NCBI GenBank assembly: GCA_046049675.1
Contig: JBJORA010000016.1
Span: 1 to 30,781 of the forward strand
Source: CAIXQW01 sp046049675
GTDB taxonomy: Bacteria; Bacteroidota; Bacteroidia; Chitinophagales; Chitinophagaceae
Direction of reading: 5' to 3'
Length of the DNA stretch: 30,781 nucleotides
This document shows positions 16,767 through 25,169 of this stretch, piece after piece. The stretch's first letter is position 1. Every line of letters starts with the position of its first letter. A model generated the notes under the pieces. It was not told the origin of the DNA and made no database searches. It worked only from the letters and a program-made list of their open reading frames with translations. The position numbers and the translations under genes were made by a program.

Positions 16767-17846
16767 TTAATCGCCCATCATTAAGTAGGCTTTTATAAAT
16801 CCATCTATCTCGCCGTCCATAACGGGTTGCACATTATTGACTTCAAAATCTGTGCGATGATCCTTAATCATTTTATAAGGATGAAAAACATAGGAACGAA
16901 TTTGGCTGCCCCATTCAATTTTCTTCTTGCTAGCATTAGCACTGTCTTTTGCTGCTTGCAGTTTTTGCATTTCCAATTCATGCAATTGGCTCTTCAACAT
17001 CTTGATAGCCTTTTCTCTGTTTTCGCCTTGCGTTCGTGCCTGCTGACATTCTATAATAATGCCACTTGGCTTGTGCTTTAGCCTAACAGCGGTTTCTACC
17101 TTATTTACATTTTGACCGCCGCTGCCGCCACTTCTAAAAAAGTCCCACTCGATGTCGCCCATGTTTACTTCTACATCTATAGCATCGTCAATAAGTGGGT
17201 ACACAAATACACTTGCAAAACTTGTATGCCTACGCGCGTTGCTATCAAAGGGGCTTATGCGCACTAGCCGATGCACTCCGCTTTCACTTTTGAGCATACC
17301 ATAAGCATAGCTGCCGTCTATTTCTAAGGTGCATTGCTTAATGCCAGCACCGTCGCCCCATTGTACATCCACTTCGCTAATGCTGTGGCCTTGCTTGTCG
17401 GCGTACATTTTATACATGCGCATTAGCATTTCTGCCCAGTCTTGACTTTCCGTGCCACCTGCACCGCTATTAATAACCATCATGGCGGGCATCGCATCTT
17501 CGGGCGTATTAAGTGTGCTCTTAAATTCTAAATCGTCTATACTTTGAACGGCTTTGTCAAAACTCTCTTTGGCTTCTGCTTCGGTGCTTTCGCCTTCTTT
17601 CCAAAAATCGAAGAGTACAGCAAAATCTTCTACAGCAGTTTGGCATGCGTTAAACTGCTTTATCCAAAACTCATTACTATTAATTTCTTTTATGATACGT
17701 GTGGCACGCTCATTATCGTTCCAAAAACCATCGCTAATACTTAGCTGTTTTTTTTCGGCTACTTCACTAAGTTTCTCGTCAATATTTAGAAAAGTAGCTA
17801 GGTGCTGCACTCTGCCCCTTAACTCCTTTAACTGCTCAATCGTCAC
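16767..17846 (-). CDS. prfB: Peptide chain release factor 2, without programmed frameshift
   Basis: Class I release factor recognising UAA and UGA. Over 359 residues, seen: N-terminal coiled coil, the UGA-specific tripeptide SPF in RISPFDSNARRHTSF, and the peptidyl-transferase motif GGQ in RSGGSGGQNVNKVETAV. The start is GTG at 17846, with an in-frame TAA four codons upstream. The N-terminus matches the length of E. coli RF2 including the part encoded before its +1 frameshift, and the aligned site reads FLNIDEK with no UGA in frame, so no frameshift is needed. It follows the desaturase gene by 15 bases; a TAACTTTA box (17851-17858) just before the GTG could give an extra leaderless transcript. 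Confidence 0.94.
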   Translation of the reverse strand: MTIEQLKELRGRVQHLATFLNIDEKLSEVAEKKQLSISDGFWNDNERATRIIKEINSNEFWIKQFNACQTAVEDFAVLFDFWKEGESTEAEAKESFDKAVQSIDDLEFKSTLNTPEDAMPAMMVINSGAGGTESQDWAEMLMRMYKMYADKQGHSISEVDVQWGDGAGIKQCTLEIDGSYAYGMLKSESGVHRLVRISPFDSNARRHTSFASVFVYPLIDDAIDVEVNMGDIEWDFFRSGGSGGQNVNKVETAVRLKHKPSGIIIECQQARTQGENREKAIKMLKSQLHELEMQKLQAAKDSANASKKKIEWGSQIRSYVFHPYKMIKDHRTDFEVNNVQPVMDGEIDGFIKAYLMMGD

Positions 17847-17850
17847 CGTG

Positions 17851-17858
17851 TAAAGTTA
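17851..17858 (-). promoter_or_regulatory. Possible -7 box of prfB
   Basis: TAACTTTA on the minus strand, one mismatch to TAnnTTTG, four bases before the GTG start. If used, transcription would begin at the start codon itself. No -33 TTG is seen. Confidence 0.35.
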
Positions 17859-17861
17859 GCA

Positions 17862-18797
17862 TTACTTCTGCATGCTGCGCATTTCTTTGGCAGTTTGTGT
17901 GCTACCATCGTGGCTCCAGCCTGGCGGCATAAAAATGTATTGCAAGCGCTGCTTCATACTAAGGTTTGGTTTGGCAGCATCCTTAAACATACTAATCCAC
18001 TCGTGAAACACCACAAAGAAAGGGTGGTGCGGTTTTGTCGCAGCCTTGGTAAGGCCGTATTTTACGGGTTCTTGCGGCAACTCTGCTTGGTAAGTACCAA
18101 AAAGACGATCCCAAATAATGAGGCACATGCCCATATTTTTATCGAGGTAAATAATATTGCTTGCATGATGCACACGATGGTGGCTAGGGCTTACAAATAA
18201 AACCTCAAACCATTTAGGCATGGTACGAATGGCTTCTGTATGCACAAGGATGCCATAAATCTGCGTAGCGGCGTACATAAAGGCGATATCAAAAGGATGA
18301 AAACCGATAAATGCTAGCGGCATAAAATACATAAAGCGATAAAAAGGCATCAGCACGCTACTACGAAAACCCGTACTTAAATTATACTCTTCGCTGCTAT
18401 GGTGTGTTACATGCACTGCCCAAAAAAATCGGCAATAGTGATCTACACGATGCTCAAAATAAAAGGCGCAATCTTCTAGCAAAAATAATGCTAGCCAATA
18501 CAGCCAGCCATGCGACAGCTCAAACAGTTTGTGCTGATACACCGCGAGTAATATGCCGAGTGCTATTAGTCTAAAGCTTGCATCAATTAGTGCATTAAGT
18601 ACGTTGAGGTAAATATTGGTTAGCGTTTCCTTCCACGTATACCACTTCCTGCCACCTGCATTACTCGCCAATATTTCTACAGGAATGAGTATTGCATAAA
18701 TCGGCAAACTCATATACAACAGTGTTTGGTTTTGCGCGTGCGTAAAGTACTCGCTAAACTTATAGTTGTCTAAAAACTGCAGAAGCTGTTGCCACAT
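17862..18797 (-). CDS. Sterol desaturase / fatty acid hydroxylase family protein
   Basis: A 311-residue membrane di-iron enzyme. The eight-His iron ligands are visible as HRVDH, HVTHH and HHRVHH (in SPSHHRVHHASN), spaced as in the fatty acid hydroxylase superfamily, with about four hydrophobic segments around them. Members hydroxylate or desaturate sterols, fatty acids, carotenoids or alkylglycerols; no substrate can be assigned. The NxxxNMGMCLIIWDRLFGTY stretch is typical of the bacterial members. It lies 16 bases after frr and 15 before prfB, so it is sandwiched between two translation genes in one likely transcript, with no obvious functional reason. Confidence 0.9.
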   Translation of the reverse strand: MWQQLLQFLDNYKFSEYFTHAQNQTLLYMSLPIYAILIPVEILASNAGGRKWYTWKETLTNIYLNVLNALIDASFRLIALGILLAVYQHKLFELSHGWLYWLALFLLEDCAFYFEHRVDHYCRFFWAVHVTHHSSEEYNLSTGFRSSVLMPFYRFMYFMPLAFIGFHPFDIAFMYAATQIYGILVHTEAIRTMPKWFEVLFVSPSHHRVHHASNIIYLDKNMGMCLIIWDRLFGTYQAELPQEPVKYGLTKAATKPHHPFFVVFHEWISMFKDAAKPNLSMKQRLQYIFMPPGWSHDGSTQTAKEMRSMQK

Positions 18798-18813
18798 GAT
18801 AATAGCATGGCTA

Positions 18814-19371
18814 TTAAACCGTCATCAGTTCTTTTTCTTTGGCATTGCAATACTGCTCTACCAATGAAATATGCTTGTCGGTTGTTTTTTGTACTTGCTC
18901 TTCGTAACCTTTGGCTGCATCTTCGCTAAGGCCATCTTTTTGTGCTTTCTTAATTTGCTCCAAAGCATCACGACGAATATTGCGCACCGCTACGCGGGCT
19001 GCTTCGCCCTCTGCATTGCTACGCTTTACAAATTCCTTACGACGCTCTTCGGTAAGCGGTGGCATAAAGATGCGAATAAGAATACCATCATTTTGTGGTG
19101 TAACACCAATATTGCTTGCCATGATAGCACGCTCAATCACAGCCAGCATATTTTTTTCAAAAGGTGCAATGGTAAGGGTACGTGCATCAACATTGCTTAC
19201 ATTGGCTGCGCCAGAAATAGGGGTTTGCATACCGTAGTAGTCAACCATAATACCATCAAGCATATTTGGACTGGCCTTACCGGCACGAATTTTACTTAGC
19301 TCACTTTCAAGATGGGCTAGCGCTTTTTTCATGTTTGATGCGCAATCTTCTATAACCTTTTCTATTTCCAT
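18814..19371 (-). CDS. frr: Ribosome recycling factor
   Basis: Splits the post-termination ribosome together with EF-G. At 185 residues it is standard length. Seen: helical N-terminus with KALAHLESELSKIRAGKASPNMLDGI (RxGRA-like), VDYYGMQTPISGAANVSNVDARTLTI, APFEKNMLAVIERAI, NDGILIRIFMPPLTEERRKEF and the C-terminal helix pair. The frame is open to 19416, but the ATG at 19371 (MEIEKV) is the family start, and the -7 box TACATTTG sits between the two, so I use 19371. It precedes a desaturase gene and prfB; recycling and release factors thus share a transcript. Confidence 0.96.
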   Translation of the reverse strand: MEIEKVIEDCASNMKKALAHLESELSKIRAGKASPNMLDGIMVDYYGMQTPISGAANVSNVDARTLTIAPFEKNMLAVIERAIMASNIGVTPQNDGILIRIFMPPLTEERRKEFVKRSNAEGEAARVAVRNIRRDALEQIKKAQKDGLSEDAAKGYEEQVQKTTDKHISLVEQYCNAKEKELMTV

Positions 19372-19379
19372 GATGGGCA

Positions 19380-19387
19380 CAAATGTA
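19380..19387 (-). promoter_or_regulatory. -7 promoter box of frr operon
   Basis: Exact TACATTTG on the minus strand, 8 bases before the frr ATG and directly after the T-run of the ahcY terminator. It predicts a leader of about three to four bases. Confidence 0.6.
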
Positions 19388-19389
19388 GC

Positions 19390-19422
19390 AAAAAAAAGCC
19401 ACCGTGCTATAAACACAGTGGC
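19390..19422 (-). terminator. Rho-independent terminator after ahcY
   Basis: On the minus strand GCCACTGTG (19422-19414) pairs with CACGGTGGC (19406-19398) with one G-U pair, a 7-base loop, and eight T residues after it (19397-19390). It lies 26 bases past the ahcY stop and directly before the frr -7 box, cleanly separating the two units. Confidence 0.9.
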
Positions 19423-19448
19423 CTTGTTTTCTTTATAAAATGCTATTT

Positions 19449-20774
19449 TTAGTAGCGGTACATGTCGCTTTTGAACGGACCAGCTTGCGGTATACCTAGG
19501 TAATCCGCCTGCTCTGTTGTAAGCTCTTCTAAATCGGCACCAACTTTAGCAAGGTGTAAACGTGCTACCTTTTCATCAAGATGCTTAGGTAAAACATATA
19601 CTTTGTTCTCGTAGTTGCTGTGGTTATTCCACAATTCTATCTGCGCCAAAGTTTGATTGCTAAATGAGTTACTCATTACAAAACTTGGGTGACCAGTAGC
19701 GCAACCAAGGTTTACTAAGCGACCTTCCGCCAATACAATGATGTCTTTGCCGTCTACTGTGTACATGTCAACCTGTGGTTTAATGGTAGACTTTGTATCG
19801 CCATAATTATTCTCTAACCAAGCCATATCAATTTCAATATCGAAGTGACCGATATTACAAACAATAGCCTTGTCTTTCATTTTACGGAAATGCTTTTCTG
19901 TTATAAGGTCACGGCAACCGCTAGCAGTAACGATAATATCTGCTTCAGCAACTGCGTTTTCCATTTTCTTTACTTCGTAGCCATCCATTGCAGCTTGTAA
20001 TGCGCAGATAGGGTCAATTTCTGTAACAATTACACGACAACCGCTACCACGTAAGCTTGCAGCGCTGCCTTTACCAACATCGCCATAGCCACCTACAACA
20101 GCAACTTTACCAGCCATCATTACATCTGTAGCACGACGAATAGCATCTACCAAACTTTCTTGGCAACCATACTTATTATCGAACTTACTTTTTGTAACGC
20201 TATCGTTTACATTGATAGCTGGCATTGGCAATGTGCCTTTTGTAACGCGCTCGTAAAGGCGGTGTACACCTGTAGTTGTTTCTTCGCTAATGCCTTTAAT
20301 GCCAGCAACAAGCTCTGGGCACTTATCTAATACAATATTCGTAAGGTCGCCGCCATCATCTAGAATCATATTCAAAGGACGATCTGCACCACCAAAGAAT
20401 AAAGTTTGGTAGATACACCAATCAGCTTCTTCAATTGTTTGACCTTTCCACGCAAAAACCGGAATGCCAGCAGCAGCGATAGCGGCAGCGGCGTGGTCTT
20501 GTGTAGAAAAGATATTGCAACTGCTCCAACGAACTTCTGCACCAAGTGCAACAAGTGTTTCGATTAAAACAGCAGTTTGAATAGTCATGTGCAAGCAACC
20601 TGCTACACGTGCGCCTTTAAGCGGTTGGCTTGGGCCGTACTCTGCACGGATAGCCATAAGGCCTGGCATTTCTGCTTCGGCTAAACGAATTTCTTTGCGA
20701 CCCCACTCAGCTAAGCTGATGTCGGCAACTTTGTACGGTAACGAAAAGTCTACTTGACTTGTAACTTCTGACAT
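19449..20774 (-). CDS. ahcY: Adenosylhomocysteinase (SAH hydrolase)
   Basis: NAD-dependent enzyme that splits S-adenosylhomocysteine to adenosine and homocysteine, relieving product inhibition of methyltransferases. Seen: YKVADISLAEWGRKEI, GCLHMTIQTAVLIETL, SSCNIFSTQDHAAAAI, DDGGDLTN, NVNDSVTKSKFDN with the catalytic Lys, NAD loop VVGGYGDVGKGSAASL, NIGHFDIEIDMAWL, and a C-terminal DLEELTTEQADYLG...FKSDMYRY. The frame is open to 20807, but the ATG at 20774 (MSEVTSQ) follows a TACCTTTG box by 21 bases, giving 441 residues. It has its own terminator, so it is monocistronic. Confidence 0.96.
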   Translation of the reverse strand: MSEVTSQVDFSLPYKVADISLAEWGRKEIRLAEAEMPGLMAIRAEYGPSQPLKGARVAGCLHMTIQTAVLIETLVALGAEVRWSSCNIFSTQDHAAAAIAAAGIPVFAWKGQTIEEADWCIYQTLFFGGADRPLNMILDDGGDLTNIVLDKCPELVAGIKGISEETTTGVHRLYERVTKGTLPMPAINVNDSVTKSKFDNKYGCQESLVDAIRRATDVMMAGKVAVVGGYGDVGKGSAASLRGSGCRVIVTEIDPICALQAAMDGYEVKKMENAVAEADIIVTASGCRDLITEKHFRKMKDKAIVCNIGHFDIEIDMAWLENNYGDTKSTIKPQVDMYTVDGKDIIVLAEGRLVNLGCATGHPSFVMSNSFSNQTLAQIELWNNHSNYENKVYVLPKHLDEKVARLHLAKVGADLEELTTEQADYLGIPQAGPFKSDMYRY

Positions 20775-20795
20775 AATAAATAAAATTTTGCGCTG

Positions 20796-20803
20796 CAAAG
20801 GTA
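20796..20803 (-). promoter_or_regulatory. -7 promoter box of ahcY
   Basis: Exact TACCTTTG on the minus strand, 21 bases before the ahcY ATG. A TTTG at 20823-20820 lies 16 bases upstream, a little closer than usual, inside an inverted repeat. Confidence 0.6.
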
Positions 20804-20816
20804 GCATAAACTAGCG

Positions 20817-20850
20817 CGGCAAATACATGCTGTGAATAAGATATTTGCCG
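20817..20850. repeat. Inverted repeat upstream of ahcY promoter
   Basis: CGGCAAATA (20817-20825) and TATTTGCCG (20842-20850) form perfect 9-base arms with a 16-base loop. It lies between the stop of the YiiX-like gene and the ahcY -7 box, overlapping where the -33 contact would be. On the minus strand no T-run follows, so a terminator for the YiiX-like gene is weak; on the plus strand TTTTT follows, but no plus gene needs it. An operator for ahcY or an mRNA 3'-end stem is possible. Confidence 0.6.
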
Positions 20851-20873
20851 TGTTTTTGGCTGGAAAAGCAGCG

Positions 20874-21518
20874 CTAATAGCTAAACTTAGCGAGCACTGT
20901 CAGGTTGCTATCTCTGCTAATACCGCCAGGATTGAGGCCTGGCGCACCTTCTGGAATGGCACACTTTAGCTCTTGATAATAGTTAACCCAGGCAGGAAAG
21001 AAGTTTTTCGTATTGGGGTCTTTGAAGGTCATAGGGTAGAGGGCAAACACATCCTTGCCAGCATTGGCCTGTTTGAAGGCTTTGTAAATAAGCTCGCTGC
21101 AATAGTAATTATCGTCGGCGATGTTAAAAATATCATCGTAAGGCTTGCCCACCTGTGCCAAGGCAAATGTGCTGGCAGCGGGTAATAATTTCTGCAAATT
21201 AGGTTTTACGCGGGCTGCTACAATATTGCTATCGCCGCTGCGTGCAATAAACTTTGCTATGCTATTGATTTGAACTGTATCGCCAATAGCCTCTACGACC
21301 GCCAAGCTATCGGCCACTGTTACCACCATTGCGCAGTGGCTAAAGTCGCGACCATTAACGCCCTCGGTTACAGCCTCTATGGCATTGCATAAATCGCCAC
21401 AATTTAAATCTTGGAAAAGCAAGTCGCCGGCTTGTAACTTGGCAGTAGTATTTTGTGTGTTACTGTTATTGCAAGCACCAATTGCAAGTGCGAGGAAGAG
21501 TAATGCGTATTTGTGCAC
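20874..21518 (-). CDS. YiiX-like (permuted NlpC/P60) lipoprotein
   Basis: A 214-residue lipoprotein of the YiiX/permuted papain-like amidase group. From the GTG at 21518 it has a short lipoprotein signal (HKYALLFLALAIGAC; lipidated Cys at 15). The core shows LQAGDLLFQDLNCGDLCNAIE, the catalytic-type His in GRDFSHCAMVV, and the permuted Cys in DDNYYCSELIYKAF. Members cleave amide bonds in peptidoglycan or other substrates. The frame is open to 21632, but a TACCTTTG box four bases before the GTG, and the lipoprotein signal that begins there, exclude the longer form. No obvious partner genes lie near it. Confidence 0.86.
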   Translation of the reverse strand: MHKYALLFLALAIGACNNSNTQNTTAKLQAGDLLFQDLNCGDLCNAIEAVTEGVNGRDFSHCAMVVTVADSLAVVEAIGDTVQINSIAKFIARSGDSNIVAARVKPNLQKLLPAASTFALAQVGKPYDDIFNIADDNYYCSELIYKAFKQANAGKDVFALYPMTFKDPNTKNFFPAWVNYYQELKCAIPEGAPGLNPGGISRDSNLTVLAKFSY

Positions 21519-21522
21519 GGGG

Positions 21523-21530
21523 CAAAGGTA
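21523..21530 (-). promoter_or_regulatory. -7 promoter box of YiiX-like gene
   Basis: Exact TACCTTTG on the minus strand, four bases before the GTG start. Transcription would begin at or next to the start codon. No -33 TTG. Confidence 0.6.
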
Positions 21531-21590
21531 GGGCGGCGAGTGGCTTTTTTGCGCTTGAGTTTTGTGTTGGGCGAGTAAGAGTTTTTGGGG

Positions 21591-21620
21591 TTGGTGGTTT
21601 GGAATGGGAGTGTATATTTG
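21591..21620 (+). promoter_or_regulatory. Candidate promoter of tRNA-Ala
   Basis: TTG at 21591-21593, 19 bases, then TATATTTG at 21613-21620: both elements match at ideal spacing. The tRNA begins about 140 bases downstream, which implies a long 5' leader removed during processing. No closer match was found. Confidence 0.55.
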
Positions 21621-21654
21621 CAGGCCGCTCACTTTTTGGACTAGTGTGTAGTTT

Positions 21655-21764
21655 TTGATGTTTTAAGTCTTAGGAGAGAGGGAGAGAAAGTAGGTTGTGG
21701 GTGAGAGTGTGGGAGTGAGTGTGAAGAAAGAGAAGGAGAAACAGAAAGAGAATGAGTGTTTAAA
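21655..21764 (+). other. C-poor, purine-rich leader before tRNA-Ala
   Basis: About 110 bases in front of the tRNA contain only two or three C residues and consist of GA and GT blocks (for example AGGAGAGAGGGAGAGAAAG and GAAGAAAGAGAAGGAG). There is no open frame with coding character. It lies between the candidate promoter and the tRNA, so it would be the transcribed leader. Cause and function are unknown. Confidence 0.6.
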
Positions 21765-23353
<1,589 letters not shown>

Positions 23354-23671
23354 TTGTTTTCAATTCTAATATTTTACATTTTTGTTTTTCTTGCTGATGT
23401 TGCTGAAACCTAATAAAGCTAAATTCCATTATTTGCTCTAAAACATACTTTATTTTTTCAGCTTCTTCATCAGTTAAAATTTGATTTTCTTTTGCGTATT
23501 CATTTTTTATCTGCTCTATGGTAATATAATTATCTACATCAATAGGAATGTATTCTAATTCGTCTTGTGATTTTATAGATTGTTTTTTCTTGTGCTTCAT
23601 AGCACAAAATTCCACTATTGAAAATCCCCACTTGCGCACATCTGCTACCATTAGCCATTATTGTAAAAAGT

Positions 23672-23905
23672 TTAATCAACATTAACAGAACTATCATCAA
23701 TGGGACGATTTGGCAAGCCTAGTGATTGAAATATTATTTTAACTTGATTAACGGAATAATACCAGCCGTTCTTCTTACCAATTTTTTCGTCAAATGGTAT
23801 CAACCATTTTTTAAGTGTTCTATCACTAACCCCATACATGACTGCGATTTCCTTTAGTGTGTGTACTTTCAATATTTGAGAATTTGTTCCTCCTTCTTTT
23901 TTCAT
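23672..23905 (-). CDS. Small HTH DNA-binding protein (possible excisionase)
   Basis: A 77-residue protein with one helix-turn-helix: VHTLKEIAVMYGVSDRTLKKWL (about residues 14-35) followed by IPFDEKIGKKNGWYYSVNQVKIIFQSLGLP, the arrangement of MerR-like or excisionase-type HTH domains that bind DNA as small winged helices. It lies between the XRE-ImmA gene (30 bases) and the small protein before the recombinase (20 bases), all on one strand. That position fits a recombination directionality factor, but regulators of other kinds share this fold, so the role is inferred only. Confidence 0.75.
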   Translation of the reverse strand: MKKEGGTNSQILKVHTLKEIAVMYGVSDRTLKKWLIPFDEKIGKKNGWYYSVNQVKIIFQSLGLPNRPIDDSSVNVD

Positions 23906-23935
23906 TTTTTTTGATTGCTTACTAGTGATTGTTTA

Positions 23936-24967
23936 TTAGGAATACATTTGCACATACTCTGCATGGTTGATGTGCAAGAGTTCAGCCATTTTTTGCGCAT
24001 TGGCTTTATGTTTTGTTTTATACTGGGTTAGTAAGTTTCTTAAAAGGTATGGTTGCTCTTTGGCTACATCATATTCTTGGGGTTCTCTTTTACGGATTTT
24101 TAATTGATTGAACTGCTGTATGAGGTAACGCTTTTGATTATCAGTTATGATTTCTAAATCGTCTGCACGATATACCAGCGATTGCATACTTACCTTATAC
24201 TTGAGTTTAAGCTTGCCTAATAAATCAAGGTTCACAGCTTCCTTCATATCTTTTTTAATATCCTTATCGGGCATTAAAAACTCTGCTGCAAACTTGTTGG
24301 CTTCGCTACCAATATCTCTATCCATACTTGGCATAGCGCAATGGTGCATAATTAGGTGTGCTAGCTCATAGGCTAAAGAAAAACGTAATCTATCACCTAG
24401 TAAAGATTTGTTTACAAAGATGATAGCTTGCCCTTCAGGGGTAATTACTGTTCGGCTATCTACTCTATCTGTACCAAAATTGAAGGATACAATCATTATG
24501 CCTTTTTCTTCTATTATCTTAGAAAGGTTATCAATTACTGGCTCCTTAAGCTTCCAAATTTTACGTAATTCTTTGGCACAATTACAAGGACTACCAAATT
24601 GGTCAGTATCTATGCAGGGGAAAGTATTAAACTTTAGCTCTAGCTCTTGGCTTACTTTAGAAATGTGCATGCTAAACACATTAATTTGGGCATCTATTTG
24701 GGTAATTAACTTTTGGGCTACTTTATTTCTGCGCCTATGGTTAAGAATAGGCTGCATAGGCTCAAATTCTTGAAAGAAGAGGCTTTTAGGGAAATCCAAA
24801 ATATCTGCTAGTTTGTCAATATACTCATCGTATATCTCTACCATGCCAATCTCCATCTTGCTCATGTGAGCTGGCGAAATACCTAGCTTTTCTGCTAGTT
24901 CGTATTGGGTAAGCCCTCTCGTTTCACGAGCTATGATAATTAAATTACGGTTTATTTTACCTTTCAT
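23936..24967 (-). CDS. XRE-family regulator with ImmA/IrrE-type domain, zinc motif altered
   Basis: A 343-residue two-domain protein. Residues 5-60 are an XRE helix-turn-helix (TRGLTQYELAEKLGISPAHMSKMEIG). Residues about 150-240 are an ImmA/IrrE-like domain ending in SEANKFAAEFLMP. ImmA-type peptidases cut or bind a repressor on DNA damage or phage signals. Here the zinc motif expected as HExxH reads YELAH: residue 200 is Tyr (TAT, one base from CAT). E201 and H204 remain, so peptidase activity is doubtful and a sensing or binding role is possible. It heads the likely operon with the HTH protein and the recombinase and has a strong promoter. Confidence 0.87.
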   Translation of the reverse strand: MKGKINRNLIIIARETRGLTQYELAEKLGISPAHMSKMEIGMVEIYDEYIDKLADILDFPKSLFFQEFEPMQPILNHRRRNKVAQKLITQIDAQINVFSMHISKVSQELELKFNTFPCIDTDQFGSPCNCAKELRKIWKLKEPVIDNLSKIIEEKGIMIVSFNFGTDRVDSRTVITPEGQAIIFVNKSLLGDRLRFSLAYELAHLIMHHCAMPSMDRDIGSEANKFAAEFLMPDKDIKKDMKEAVNLDLLGKLKLKYKVSMQSLVYRADDLEIITDNQKRYLIQQFNQLKIRKREPQEYDVAKEQPYLLRNLLTQYKTKHKANAQKMAELLHINHAEYVQMYS

Positions 24968-24989
24968 TTATGTTGTTTCTTAGACGACA

Positions 24990-25020
24990 CAAACATAAAT
25001 ATAATTTGTAAAATAGACAA
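24990..25020 (-). promoter_or_regulatory. Promoter of the XRE-ImmA / recombinase operon
   Basis: On the minus strand TTTTTG ends at 25018, then 20 bases, then TATGTTTG (24997-24990): a full Bacteroidota promoter. The ATG at 24967 follows 22 bases later. The -33 element abuts the palindrome at 25020-25041. Confidence 0.72.
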
Positions 25021-25041
25021 AAATATTTCCTAAAATATTTT
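25020..25041. repeat. AT-only palindrome next to the XRE promoter
   Basis: AAAATATTT (25020-25028) and AAATATTTT (25033-25041) are perfect 9-base arms around CCTA. On the minus strand a T-run follows the second arm, so it could weakly end the restriction operon; its place directly upstream of the -33 box also fits an operator for the XRE protein. The rest of the 25042-25169 gap shows no gene. Confidence 0.55.
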
Positions 25042-25169
25042 ATTACTTATCATAATATTGCTGATTTTGATTTAATTTTTCAACTAACGCCAAAGTATAT
25101 ATGCCTTTTTTAACAACAAAAGAATTGTTATTCGATGAACTAACTCAATAAGAAAGAATGCCAAAATCT

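Noticed and set aside
25100..25130. AACAA/TTGTT hairpin after the helicase gene
   Set aside because: Only five base pairs and followed by A residues on the relevant strand, so it does not look like a terminator.
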